NCBI RefSeq assembly: GCF_030936135.1
Contig: NC_082602.1
Location: 29,329,965 to 29,393,964 of the forward strand
Direction: 5' to 3'
DNA: 64,000 nt
Source of the DNA: Gavia stellata
Taxonomy: Eukaryota; Chordata; Aves; Gaviiformes; Gaviidae
The notes beneath the pieces were generated by a model that was given only the letters and a program-made list of their open reading frames with translations, made no database searches and was not told the DNA's origin. Shown here in pieces: positions 1 to 12,701 of this stretch. The translations under genes and the position numbers were made by a program. Numbering within the stretch: the stretch's first letter is position 1; each line of letters starts with the position of its first letter.

Positions 1-847
1 AGATTGGTCCCCGATCCCCCTTACACTGGTGCCAGGCACACTTATACCTCAGGTTTCAAGGTACAGATCTCATCTCAAATATCCTCTGGCTTTCGGAAGT
101 CAGCGGCACCACAGGCAACAGGGGAACCTTTTTCCTGGGTACACAGTTGCTTGAAATATTGCTAGCCAGGCGCTGATTGCTACTGGCATTTGTCTTTCAG
201 CAGCTGTCACAGCAGGCTCCTTGGGAGGTGTGGGAAATGTCTTGTAATTATGTGCTTTATAGTGCACACCAGAGAAACATTTGGCCATACGTATTTGCAC
301 AAGGATGCACGTATCCAGTGCTCAAGAGGGTCCATGCTGTGTGCTATCAACATAACACAACTACTCTCCCTTTCACCTCTCTGCCTGTCATGATTCACCT
401 GACCACTCCCTTAAACAGATTAAGGGGTTGGAAATGCTAATCTTAAGCAAGGTCTCTAACTCTGATTTCCTCTTGCTTTGCATCTTGCTGATTCCTGCCT
501 TGTGTCATCCCTACAACCAGCTGAATCCCCCTTTCCTAGGGGCTGTATCTCAGCCCTCAGACATTCGGAGCAGCTGGGAACTGGGCTCCCTGCCCATGTC
601 CTGTGCCTGTGACTGACTCCTAGATACTGAGTGCAAGTGTGTTAGATGCTATGTTAAAAGACTGGCTGCTCTGGAAGCTCAGTGAGCTCTGGAGTCTGTG
701 GGACAGTCCCCAGGGAAGATTTCATTTGGTTTTATCAATATGTCCCCCTTTTCAGAGCATCATCAAAAGGGCTGTGGGGATAGCAGTTTCCAGCATACCT
801 TGGGAAAAGTGTTTGTAGTTAAAAAATCACTTTTGTTCCCCATTAGA
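1..847. other. Intergenic, nothing recognised
   Basis: Non-repetitive sequence with only short chance open frames. Confidence 0.6.
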
Positions 848-967
848 CTTTTTTTTTTCTTTTTTTTTTCTTTTTTTTTTCTTTTTTTTTTTCTTTTTTT
901 TTCTTTTTTTTTTTCTTTTTTTTTCTTTTTTTTTTTCTTTTTTTTTCTTTTTTTTTTTTTCTTTTTT

Positions 968-1032
<65 letters not shown>
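848..1032 (+). repeat. Phased T-tract with regularly spaced C
   Basis: This pure T/C tract of 185 bp has single C bases at 848, 859, 870, 881, 893, 903, 915, 925, 937, 947, 961, 973 and 986, then 46 uninterrupted T. Spacings are 10-14 bp, with alternating 10 and 12 between 893 and 947. It produces long artificial Phe-rich and Lys-rich open frames. Confidence 0.95.
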
Positions 1033-1033
<1 letters not shown>

Positions 1034-4000
1034 ATTGAGGTGGACCAGTATCCCGAAAGTATGATTTGGAATCTTTTTCAAATTTTGCCCTTGATGATGG
1101 TGCTGGACACATAGAACCCCGGTTCTGAGCTGTTACCAAAACCTGCCCCAGCAAGGTTGACAGAAAGCCCAACAGGGCAGGAGCTAACACCATCACCTCT
1201 CCACACATGCTTGCACCATTTCTGCTTAATCATTTGGCTCTTTCTTTCACAAGCCTTTTTGTATGAGTAAACCCCACTCTGTAACACTAAGTTACCCAAC
1301 CGCGCTCACTGTAAGTTGGTACAAAAGCAGGCTGAGCAAGACAACCAGAATTGCTTAGTCCTGATCCCCTAAATATGTCATTTTACAATAAAACAATATT
1401 TTTTTTCTTTTTAACATCCCAGGGAAAAGCAAAAGCAGGTCTGGATGTGTCACAAGAACTGTTATGTTCCTGGACTCATCAAACAAGCACAACTCTCTTG
1501 CTGGACCCATGGTTTAGCCTGCAATAGTCCTGTAGGAAAGCCTGACAGATGGAAAGCGAGACAATAGAGTTCAGTCCTCTCATGAAAGCCACACAAATTA
1601 CCTCCCCACCTCCAGTACACTGTAGTATTCTCTCTACATTAATCTGGGTTAATTTATTTTCTGTTTTTCAGGTGTGGTTTTTTCCTTTTCTTCCTTTTGA
1701 AGACCCTAGAAGGACCTGTGGCTTTCACAAAGCAGCTCAGAGAGGCACAGTATGGGACCTGGGTGGTTTCTATGAATCCCCCAATTAAAATGGCAAGTGG
1801 CTGCACAGTATTGTTACAGAGTTAGACAAATCTGGCTGGCACGTACAAAACTTCGAGTTTTGGGAGCCAAAAGGACAGGAGTTAAAGCTTTATAACCACC
1901 TCAACTTCCAACCCGCCCTCCCAACCAGCTGGTGTTAAGTGGTATATGCTTTGTTTTACAAGAAAGCTAAGGAAATTGTTTCACTTCAAAAGTCTCCTTT
2001 CAGACTTACTTAGGCAACCATTATTACTCATTTCAGAGCAGTTTTATAGCAGCCCAAGTCCTGGAGAATAACAATGTTTAACTGATCTTAGTGATACAAC
2101 ATTATTGGTACCACTAATTCCACAGCCATTGTTTTTTTTCTCAGGACAAGGGAGGTAATTTTCCTAAAATGACGCTGTTTTCTAAAACAGCTCTATTCAG
2201 TGCTAGACATCTACCTTCTGGCAGTATAGTTTAATTTGCATTTAAATAATTTCCTGATATCGTTGGAAAAGTAATTATACATAACACTAACCAATTTTCA
2301 AGCCTCAGCTTTTAATCGGTCCATGACCAAATCCCTCTTCTAGGTTCTAAAACAACCTCCACAAAATGTAAAATTCCCAAATACCAGAACCTGGCTCCTT
2401 TTCTTAAGACCCCTCCACTTGCTCGTTCATCTCATGTGGTGAATTCAAATCAGTAGAAAACTGTGTTGGTATTTCTTCCCTTGGTTTCTCTTTAAGGTTG
2501 TGTCACTTTGGTTTGCAGACTTTTCCATGGTAGAAAGGTTCAACTCTGCCTGCTGTCTGAGCACATGATCTTATGGAGATCCCATGCTCGTGATGCTAAA
2601 AGCACCACAATGCACCAACCTTTTATAGTAGTTACAGATGTTGGATCGTGGCCTGATTCTGAGATTTTTTTATCACAGATGAGGCAGGGAATTGATGTAG
2701 TTTGAGCCAAGGCAATAGCAGGACATCCAGTTTTGATCTGTCCTGTTGAGTGTCCTGTCCAACCTTAGATGTTTGGTTGGTTCTAGAGGCCATTTGTCAC
2801 ACTTAGGTCCAGATCCACTTGCTCCTGAATTTTGCAGGCTTTTGATTCAGGTTAATTATTCAACCAAAAAAACAGTCCACTGGAGATGTAGATCACTCTT
2901 AACAAGACTCCGTATCATATTAGAAGACACTATCCCTAAAAGCTGTTTAACATGCCACAGTCTTTTTCCCTTAGAAAGATAATGCTTATAGAAGATGAGC
3001 TGTATTTTTCAGTGCTCTGATTATCTGCTCATGAGCCACGTGAAGAGAAATACAATCCCCTATAGTAAAAGTGCCAACTCAAAAGCATTAAGCCATTAAC
3101 TGTAGAACAAGTCCAATGTGAAAGAGAGAATGATGCATCATCATATGGGCCATCATACGGCCCATAAATTCAATACTGAAGCCATGAAATTCAGACATGA
3201 GTGCAGTTTTCCTCAAGGTTTAGGATCAGCCTTGACCTAACCTGTTAGCCAAGCCCCCTCTCTACCATTAAAAGTGATTCAACCATTAAGATAATTCAAG
3301 ACTGAAATTGCTAATCACATGCTGTGGATCTGCCTTATAATCAACTCATCTGGTGCTTGAAGAACCCTCTGTGCAGGTGAGGAGTCCTAAGGATTTTAGT
3401 GCAGGAAATGTCTAAAAGACAGTACAGTTAATGCTAGCAAATCAGATGTTTTGCAATGCTGTACACTGAGCCTAGAATGATATTTGAAAGCATTCCTTGG
3501 CCCCAACCCTTTAGTATCATACACCAGATTTCATCAGTGAGGTGATACTGAGCCAACAGGAGAATTTACAGATTAAACTTCCACAGCTTGTCAGACTTGA
3601 AGGTGAATGACAGTAATAACCCCTGCTATTTTCACCTCCCAACATGTTTTTAATTTGTTCTTAAGCTTGCAACCATTCCACAGATGCCTGCAGCAGATCA
3701 TCCTGGGATGATTCCTCATCTGGATGACGTTGGCAAGTGAAAGGTCTCCACTGCCAGCACATGAAAATGCTAAAGAATCAATTTTCACTAAGATCTGAAC
3801 TAGAAAGTGGATAGAAATGAACAGATCGGTGTGTCAGCCCAGTTCAAGTGCACAAAAGATTTGTCAGCCTGGGAACATTGTCAATAAAACAACTCCGGAA
3901 GGCTATTTAAAGGCAATGGCTCTGGACTGGGATGAGAGCTCGGAAGCATTAGTTTCGCAGCAGAAAAGGCTAAACAAGCTAAACCACACTCTGAACTCAT

Positions 4001-4897
4001 GAAAGGCATTGCTGCAACAGTGTCTTGGTATGATGCCCCGCTATGGCTTTTCTGCCCTACCGATTGTGATTTGGATCATGAAGAAAAATTCCCTGAGACG
4101 AAGAAGGTTTCAACATCTGTCTCACACCTGGGTCTGTAGCAATAGGTCCTCTGCACGTCCCCCCACCCAAACCAGCACACTCACAATAATGTAACTCTTT
4201 GCAAATTGACTGCAAAGATTCTTGATGACTTTTGGGTATTTTGCCCTTTGCTAACTTAAATGTAAAAACAGTGGAAAACAGCAACATGAACAACTATATG
4301 AGAAAAAAGGCACAGCCTGCTACTAGAGATAGGCCAATTTATAGGAATAGAAGCATCACAGCAGATGTCAGCTCTGTAACGGTGCTGCACAAAGCGACCA
4401 AGTGGCAGCCAGAGAATGATGGTAATAAAACGAGAGGGAGTTGTTTTGAGATAGGAATTGCCATAAAATGGAGACTATTTTGTAATTTTGGTTTAATTGA
4501 CTATCTTTGTGAACATATATATATATAAAAAAACTTTTTCACTTATTGTGCAATAAAATGATTTAACAGTAACCTGAATTCTTAGTGAATTGATCACTGT
4601 ATTAAATCAATCAAATTTCTCACTTTCCATTACTCCAACAATTTATCTTCATTGTATCTATCCCTGTCCTCCCAGTACTCTCCATTTAAGCAGCTGATAG
4701 CTTTTTGGTTTAGAGCCTGTTTTCCCTCCAGAGAAAGAGGTGGCCAATCTTCTAAAAAAACCAACACTGGGATATAAGTCATGGGCATCCTACAGACTCT
4801 GTCTAACTTCTAAGTAGTCTCTTCATCCTAATAATGTCTCCCAATTTGAAAAAAATATGAGAGAAATCCCTCTTTTTCTATCCAGGGACTAGAAAGT
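1033..4897. other. Intergenic unique sequence
   Basis: AT-rich unique DNA with no supported gene. A small palindrome pair (ATGGGCC, 7-base loop, GGCCCAT) sits at 3145-3165. A short AT dinucleotide run occurs near 4515-4530. Confidence 0.6.
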
Positions 4898-4944
4898 CTT
4901 TAGGGCAAGACTCATGTTTTATTATATTTTTGCACAGCGTTTAG
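4898..4944 (+). repeat. Possible L3/CR1-L3-like 3' relic
   Basis: The stretch TCTTTAGGGCAAGACTCATG, with TTGCACAGCGTTTAG after it, resembles an abundant ancient amniote repeat end (GGGCAGGGACTGTCT through TGTACAGCGCCTAG). It is short and diverged. Confidence 0.35.
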
Positions 4945-7166
4945 ATTTCTGATACTCCTATTTCTTGCTCCTGCTTGCTCTGCCTACTTCCATACTACAA
5001 AACATTGCTGTTGATAGCCCTGTGTTGTCATTGCTTTCATTCTAGTTATGTTTTTGTTCTATAAGCTACCTTACTCAATAAAGGCAATTATTTTAATGTC
5101 TTCTTTTTTCTTGCTTTAACAGAGCTCCAAAATTGAGCCCACATATTTAGTGCTTTGCTCTAGGAAGGGCTGGGCTCCAGCCCTCCTTTGGCCTTGCCAC
5201 CAGCTGCGAAAGAATTATACTGGTGTGAACCTGACCTGATGTTTTATGGAGTTTTAATTTTTTTACTGTACCCTCTGTAAAAGCAGTGAACACACACATA
5301 CTTCCAAACAGTTCTGGCCCTCACTGGATTGATGGAAAGGAGGTTAATAGCATATCTGGATAAAACAAATAGTTCAATGGATAGCACACAGATTAATATC
5401 TGCTACAGTGCCAGCAAAGCTGGAGGAACTACACATCGTTATTCCGTATAACTGAAGATGTGTTGCCTATGGAAGGGGAAAGATTATCACACTGCTTTGT
5501 TTTCTAGTTGTGTCTGGCAGCTCAGTCTAATGCACAGATAGAGGGTCAATGTCTCCCCTCCCCTCTCAATTTCAGGGACGGTGAAAGATCTCGACCACGA
5601 CACTGCAGAGCACTTGAAGATCAAGAAGTGTGCTACATTTAAATGTGTATTCCCAGTAAATCCCTTCTAGGATGTGCCTGAAGTGGGGATGGGGGCAGAT
5701 TAAAGGCAGGACAATAAGTTTGAAGAATATGAAGCCGACATCTTGCACAGGAGGATCCCTGCACTGCAAGGCACTGCCAGGTTGCACTGCCATGGTGCTC
5801 AGCCCTGGGCTGGCCAGCACGGACCAGCCCAGCAGGAGGTGGAGAAGCGGTACATGAGAGGCTGAATGTTCTCACCTCCACTCACACCACCAGCATGTCA
5901 TTGCTACACGCCCTCGCTTTTTGTTTGGCGGTAACTAATTCATGTCCCCGAGCCGTAGGTGAGATACGTTTCAGGCAGAAAGGGAGGATGTCAATGAGCA
6001 ACTCTTTAAATAATCATCACCTCCTGTTTGCAGGCACAATGTGTGGGAGCAACTGTAAACTGAAATGGTCTTGTGTTCGCTGGCACCTCTGAATACGAAA
6101 TTACCACTGCCACTATTGATGAGGGGTGGAGAGGGAGAGAGGCTTTAAAAAGAAAAATCAGGCTTTCTACATCTGATACCTTTCTATAAACCGAAACACT
6201 TGGCATTTCTGTGGCAGTGTTGTATCCCCAGTGGGGGAAAGAGTTACAGGTATTTTAATCATATATTAGTACAGCATTAAGCTAGTTTTATTTGCTGAAC
6301 ATTCTGTCAATTACTGTTGTTACTTGAGAAGCATGACTGCTCCCAGGTTGATCATGTATTTAACTAGCCAGCCAATGCTATTAATCACCAAGCATTTTCA
6401 GCCAAGGATATTAACATTGAAACCTATCCAGGAGGGCTTATAAATGGGTACTGGCGTTCTTTGGAGGGAAACGCTGTTTTCCGATGAGAAGGAAGTTCTC
6501 TCAAGTCTCTTTTTTTTCTTTTTTTAAATTGCAATCTAAATCCAAAAGGGGACTAAATAATTGCCCTTAATGAAATAACTGCCATCCCAGAAAATTAGTA
6601 AATATGTGATCATCTCATTACCATATGAACGGAGGGCAGGAGGTCTGTTTCTGTGGTGCAGCTGCTGTAAAAACCAGTGAAGTATAAGAAAGTAGACATG
6701 AAAACCAAACAGGGACATCCTCCTTTATGGGGACTGGAGCACGGAGAGAAAGGATCCAAGTAAAGTTGAAAAATGGTTAGCATTTAGGAATTGGAAATGG
6801 GACTCTGCAGTCTTATTCTTGATCATGATATCCTAGTCTTTTGGGCAGAAAAGACATTGACTTTTCCCTGCCTCCTGCCTATAGAAGCAGGAGTCAAGAA
6901 CATGACCTGAAGGCAGAGGCTTTGATACAACATTCACCATTTGGAATCAAATGTTCCAGATACATGCTTTGCATTCTGCGTTGCACTTAGTTGACACACA
7001 GAATATATTTATTTCCACATTGTGAATAATCAACTGAAAACTCACTTTCATTAGCTTCATCTCCCCATTGTTGGCTCACATCCTGAAGTTTTCATACAAC
7101 ATCTGCAAAAGTAATAAACTAATTATAGAAGCCATCTGGAACAAGAACAGAGTGGAATAATTATTT

Positions 7167-7187
7167 TCTTTTTTTTTAAAAAAAAAA
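7167..7187. repeat. T-run/A-run palindrome
   Basis: A run of T is followed directly by a run of A, forming a short AT palindrome inside an AT-rich unique block. Confidence 0.7.
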
Positions 7188-8704
7188 GCCGTCGCTGAAT
7201 AAATGGTGCCATAATAGATGGGATGTCAGAAGAACAATGATCATAACAAACTCGGCATCATTAAGGAGGGATGCAAGGAGATTTACATCAGCAAATTCAT
7301 GATTGCTCATTAGCAGAGACATAGCAGAGAGGCATTGCAATCCATCCATGACACAATCTCCGTACTAAGAGGGAAGTCCTGCCAGAGACCAGAGGCTACT
7401 ACATGGATAGACCAGCTGGCAAAGGAGAGGAGAAACAATTTCTTGCTTCATCCTTGTGTTCTCCATTCAAGACCAGGAGACAGACCCCTGAGGAGGGGGT
7501 GAATCAATCATGGGCAGTCACTTCTCTATCACCTTCCACTGATGCTGATGCTGCTATTTAATGGTATTGCACAACCGGGAGGTGTGGCGCTGATAGGCTA
7601 CTAGAGTGAGTGAGCAGTGAAATTTGGAAGAAAACGCATAAAATCTTGACTCTCATACTGCTGTGAGGTAGTCCTCTCTTTTTTCAAGATATGTCCCTTG
7701 CTCTTAGACCTTTCCAGACGAACTGTGAAGATCTGTCCACCAGGGAAAGACACCTCATCATTGCTTTTGGGCTGTCCTCAGTCCCCTGAAATCATCCACT
7801 TCCAGGAACCCCATGGTGACTGCTGGAGCTGATTGTTTCAGCAGTGACTGCTTTTGAACCATGAACCTCTCCTTCATCCTTTCCAGCGCCACACATCCCA
7901 GCAAGCATTATCCCCTGCAACATGACCCACATCCACCAGCTCCTAGTCCCTGGCTCCCAGTGCAGAAGGCAGCAAGCCCCTGAGCAAAGGGGTCACTGCA
8001 GCCACCAGCGCAGGGACCAGGGACGTGCACCCTGAGAGCGGAGAGGGAGCCTTCCTAGACAGAGACCTGTGGCAAGCCCTTACCAATAGGATACCTAGAT
8101 CAGCCATAGGTACTGGCCCATGGGCACCCATGTACAACAGGGTATCCAAAGGGAGTGAGAGCCAGGAGTCCTTCTGACCTCGCTAATGTCCCCAGCAGTC
8201 ACCAGCTCCGGAAGGCACCACACAGGAGAAGTTTTTCTAGGATAGGAGAAGATGGAGCTGCACTCCCTTTTATATGAGGAGGAAGGAGCTGGTAGGCCAT
8301 TCTCCCCAAGCAGAGCTTGCATGTATATTTTCACAAAATAGTGGAGATTTTGGAACAAGGCAAAAGCTTCTTTTATCTCCCTAGCCTTGATGACCTGGAG
8401 GTTAGCTTGTGGTAAAATGGGATTTTGTATTTTGTTACTGCTATTTTTTACTAATTAGAGCTGATTGTTTTGACGGAGAAGATCCCGACTGTTATCTGCT
8501 TAGTCCATAGTTTCTGTTAGCAGTGCTTTGAGGGCAACCTGTGTTTCAATGTTTTAAGAGGAGGATGACACTTTGGTAACATGCCTAAGCATTTCGTGCT
8601 TGACACACGCGCACAAATTTGGAAAAGCGGCACATACATTGGCATCTTCCAATGGCCCTAATGGCAAATAATGCATTCAAGTGTCCATTCTAACACTCAA
8701 ACAA

Positions 8705-8731
8705 TTAATAAATAGATAAATAAATAAACAA
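8705..8731 (+). repeat. TAAA microsatellite
   Basis: Imperfect repeats of AATA and AAAT (TTAATAAATAGATAAATAAA) cover about 27 bp. Confidence 0.8.
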
Positions 8732-8973
8732 ATGTTTTCCCCGAAGAAAAGTGCAGCTTTAAAGAATTCCCTTATCTACGTTCTAGCTAATTACCTTTGG
8801 CCTGAACTTACTTAGAGAAAGGTCTGAGATTCGGTTAGCTACCCAGCTGCTGAATCAACGGCATCCTGCTATAACAAATTTCAACACACGTCATTAATTC
8901 TGATTAAAAAGCATCACCCAGTTGTGATTCTTATTAGAACTCTATTAGTGTCTCTGCTAATAGATGCCATCTC

Positions 8974-9060
8974 CGTTATTATTGTAATTATTGTTATTTA
9001 TCACTTACGTTACAGCAGCAGTGCCTTGAGGGCTCATTCATAAGCCATGCCCTTATTGGA
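8974..9060 (-). repeat. Possible L3-like relic, reverse orientation
   Basis: A TTATTATTG-rich start, then TTACAGCAGCAGTGCCTTGA and later GCCATGCCCTTATTGG, resembles the reverse complement of the same ancient amniote repeat end. The alternative is plain AT-rich unique sequence. Confidence 0.3.
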
Positions 9061-12000
9061 TCATTTGCAAATGCAGAATCAAAAAATGTTTCTTGCCCTT
9101 TGCGCTTTCCTTGGTAAGACAACAGATAAAAGATGGAGGAATGTAAGGAGACAAAGGGACCATTTGGGTCAGCACTGAGACATTGCTTTCAACGCATTTG
9201 GAGCCTAAGTATTGCCATGCTTCCACCAAACAAAACTAAAGAATGGTACCCAATCAGCACTTGCATCTTGATTTTGGCATTGTCTGTGTCTTCAGATGCA
9301 GAGGGTGCCACTGCCAGTGGCTCCTGGAGTGGAGACACATTTCCAGCAGACATGAGCATGGGGATTCAGGCAACATGACTAACATAATATCGCTGCCACC
9401 CACTAGTGAATGTGTGTGTCTAGGTAAACTGTAGCTCCTACATATCAGCATAGATTCAAGCAATACCTAAGATGATGAAAGTCATTTATAGCAGTGTTAA
9501 TATAAGCAACATGTTTCTATGTTTGATCTTATAAATATGTGATCGGATGTTCGAAGTGCCACATCCTGAAGCCCCAACACTCTGAGTAGCAAACTTTATA
9601 TCTGATGTCCCAGCTGAGCTGTGGGCAGCCACACAGCGGGGCTGTGGTGCCTGAATACCCTCTGGAAAGTCAGCTGAATAGCTGGCCAGAAAGTCTTACC
9701 CATGGAAGGGATAAAGAACAGGTTAGGATGAAATGAGGGAGCAGGCATATTTTCAAGTAATAAATAGAGCAGGGAGTGCAAGAAAAGTGAGTTTGATGAA
9801 GAAGGAGACCAGACTCTACTCTCTCTAGCTCCTCTGATCCTCCCGACCATCTGGAATCAATCATTTGTCTCTATTTGGCCTTGTAACATTAAGGAGAATA
9901 TGAGCACTATTTTGAGGCTTGTGAGATGCTTTGTAATCCCAAGACAGAAGGTATCAAAGAACTGCAGCATACTTATTGTTAAAAATGTTTTCATTCCAGA
10001 TTATAGTGCCGTTGCAAAGAGATCTTGCATTTCTTCATCCCTGTAGCCCTGGGCTGTCTTCTTTCCACAAATTCTTTTGCAACTTAGCTTGGAAAATTAA
10101 TATTTTAAGAGCAGCTAATGCTACTAATTGAACAGGGAAACAGATACGTCAACCTTTGTTTTCCACAGGACTCGCTTCAGAAGCATGAAAGATAAATGCA
10201 CCCCAAGAGACGTTATCATAATCATCACTCCAAATAAATTTTTCAGACAATGGATTTCATGGCCATTAACTTTCAGTGAGATGCAGAAAACACACTCAGT
10301 GCTAAGCTACTTCCTAAGCATATGAATAGGTATTTTGTCCTGTTGTAATGAACTGATACTGTTTAGATGAAAAGGACCATGACCAGGTAAAGGCAACACG
10401 GAGGAAGCTCAAAGCAAGGAGGTAGACTGAATTAGCAATCACATTTAGCCTGTGCACTTACTGTGAAACTCCACATTTAATGTCTTGGTAAGACTACACA
10501 GCCAACGGTTCATGCAGCAGCTTTTGGCAGTGAAACAGGAGAGTGGCCCTGCTATCAAAGTACGCAGATATTTGTTGCTATGGGATGAAGAGTTTTAATT
10601 CCCAGTATAAAATGATCCACTGGAGCCGAGAAGAGCTGCAAAAAAATAGCTGGCTTTGTTGTGTCATTAGGCACCAATGATATAAGGTGACTTCTTTTCA
10701 GATATATTCCTCCTCAGCTCTATAATTAATTTAGTGTTTTGGGAGGTGTTTCTCTGGGTTGTGTTTTACCAGACAGAAGTGGTATTCTGAGCCAAATGTC
10801 ACTTCCCCACCATACACGTATGAGGGTCTCTGACGTGGGACTGGCAGGTTGCTAACTGTGCAGCAGAGATTCAAATCCTGTCCTGAACCCCCAGAAATCC
10901 CAGGCTGTCTCGGATTTCACTATGGAGTTGGGTCCCCTCTTCTTTGGTGCCAGAGATCCTTGCCCCAACCTTTGAAAAGGAATTGGTTTGGAAAAGATGC
11001 TTCCCACTCCTCTCTCCCAAATGCTTTTGTCAATAAATTAATTTTTTTAAATATTTTTCTTGAATGGAAGAAAAACAGAAAAAACTTTTTTTTTCCTGAG
11101 TTTTAAATTAAGAAGGACATTTTCTTCAGAAATTACTTGTTGGCAACTTTTACATCAATCCCACTCAAAGGCTCTCTGCATTGAGAGTCCCATAGCTGCT
11201 TTCCCAATTACACTGCATTTCTCTGTAGATTCAGCTGAAGGAAAACATGTTAAATAAATGATTTGTTTCCAATTACTCACTCAGCTCTAAAAACAAATAT
11301 GCACACATGTCTTTACAAAGAGACATATCAGGCAGACCAAAATATTTGCTATTTTAAGAGCTTATTGGGAAATAACACAGATAAATGTCTCTTTTGATCA
11401 TGAGCAGGTACGTCATCAGTCCTTGTGCATAACATAAACGGCAGAGGATTGTTCCTGTACCACAGGTAATGGAAATAAGATAAAATTGCAAGTCTATAAA
11501 TATTACTTCATAAATGTTTTATTTATTTTAAAGATAAAAATGAAGGCACACACTTGTACTATATCTTTTCTTTCAGAACCATAATCCATTGCAGTGAAGA
11601 GATACTGATGGTGGCTTCCAACAGCTGTGTGACCCTCCTTTCTGATGAGATCTTGTGTCATCACCTAAATAGTAGAGATGAGACTAGGAAAGAAATGAGC
11701 ATACTGGAGAACATTAGTTAATCCTGGAAGATATGCACAAACATACTTGCTGCTTCATTATGTTTTGAAGCTGTTTCACTGTGTTTTGGAAAACATGTTC
11801 TTCTGTCTCTTTTTCTTAACTTAAAACCCCTTCTTTTTCATACTTTTTTTTTTCTTTCTTTTGATGATAGTTGCAAAGCAACATTGTCAGGAAGCTAGAT
11901 GCTAGTGTTAAGGAGTCAGCTGAACCTGTAGACGTTCCCTATGTGCTGTCCTTACTGGTCCTTTCCCGCTTTATCATTAATCCAGTGAATGCCTTACTGG

Positions 12001-12677
12001 TTGCATCTGCTGGCCTGAAAACAAGCTAGCATGGTTAACAGCCCCCTCCTGGGACTGGTCAACCCAGGCAAAGCTATGGTGGTTAACTCATCCCTATGAA
12101 CCACAGCAGCAGGTAGAGCATTTCACCTGTAAAGTCTCCTGGACAATGATGCACTGATCCACTCGCTCATAGTCAGAAGAGGCTATCCCTTCCCAGGAAA
12201 AGGGGAAAAAGATTGGGCTTATTGCACTGGATACAACCTTATGCTAACGGAGCCATGTGATTTCCAGCCCTGCTGCTCCATATCTGCTCATAACTGCAGA
12301 CCTCAGACCACCCCTGTCTGTTTTTCCTGTTTGTTGAGAAAAGGGATAGAAGAGTCTTACAGAGGTCTTGGATGTGCATTAGGTGAAATAATAATAATGC
12401 AATAATGCAGGGACTTCAGACATCTCTAAACTATTCATATTTCCTCAATCTGCAAATTTGCACTGGAAATTGAAAACCATCAAGCCTGTCATTAGTTCTA
12501 TGATGTCCTCAAAAGACTTCTTGCAATTCCTGACTGTGGGTTTCTCTCTTTTTGTTCACATACTTTGCTTGAAAAGGCAAAATTTTACTTTGGAAAATCG
12601 ATGTTGAGCCTCTAAAGTGTGAAAAATATAAACCAAAAAGTCCTGCAATTGCTTGCTCTTTTTCATTTCAAGAAAGA
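9061..12677. other. Intergenic unique sequence
   Basis: AT-rich unique DNA. Short open frames at 9133-9378 and 10849-11106 lack any recognisable domain. Nothing else is supported. Confidence 0.6.
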
Positions 12678-12701
12678 AGTCCCCCAGGGAGTCCCCCAGG
12701 G
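12678..12701 (+). repeat. 12-bp tandem duplication at CR1 5' junction
   Basis: AGTCCCCCAGGG occurs twice in immediate succession at the 5' truncation point of the CR1 copy. Only one copy is expected in the element. Confidence 0.8.

Larger units (their letters stand above)
4945..8973. other. Intergenic; candidate conserved non-coding blocks
   Basis: No gene. Repeat-free blocks at about 6240-6440, 7190-7360 and 8560-8970 are rich in homeobox-type ATTA cores and other short motifs, but conservation cannot be tested from one sequence. Confidence 0.5.

Noticed and set aside
698..1208. Poly-Phe and poly-Lys open frames of 84-138 codons
   Set aside because: They are translations of the T/C low-complexity tract and have no protein-like composition outside it.
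3817..4002. Possible small gene (61 codons)
   Set aside because: No Kozak context, splice evidence or family similarity; the length is expected by chance.
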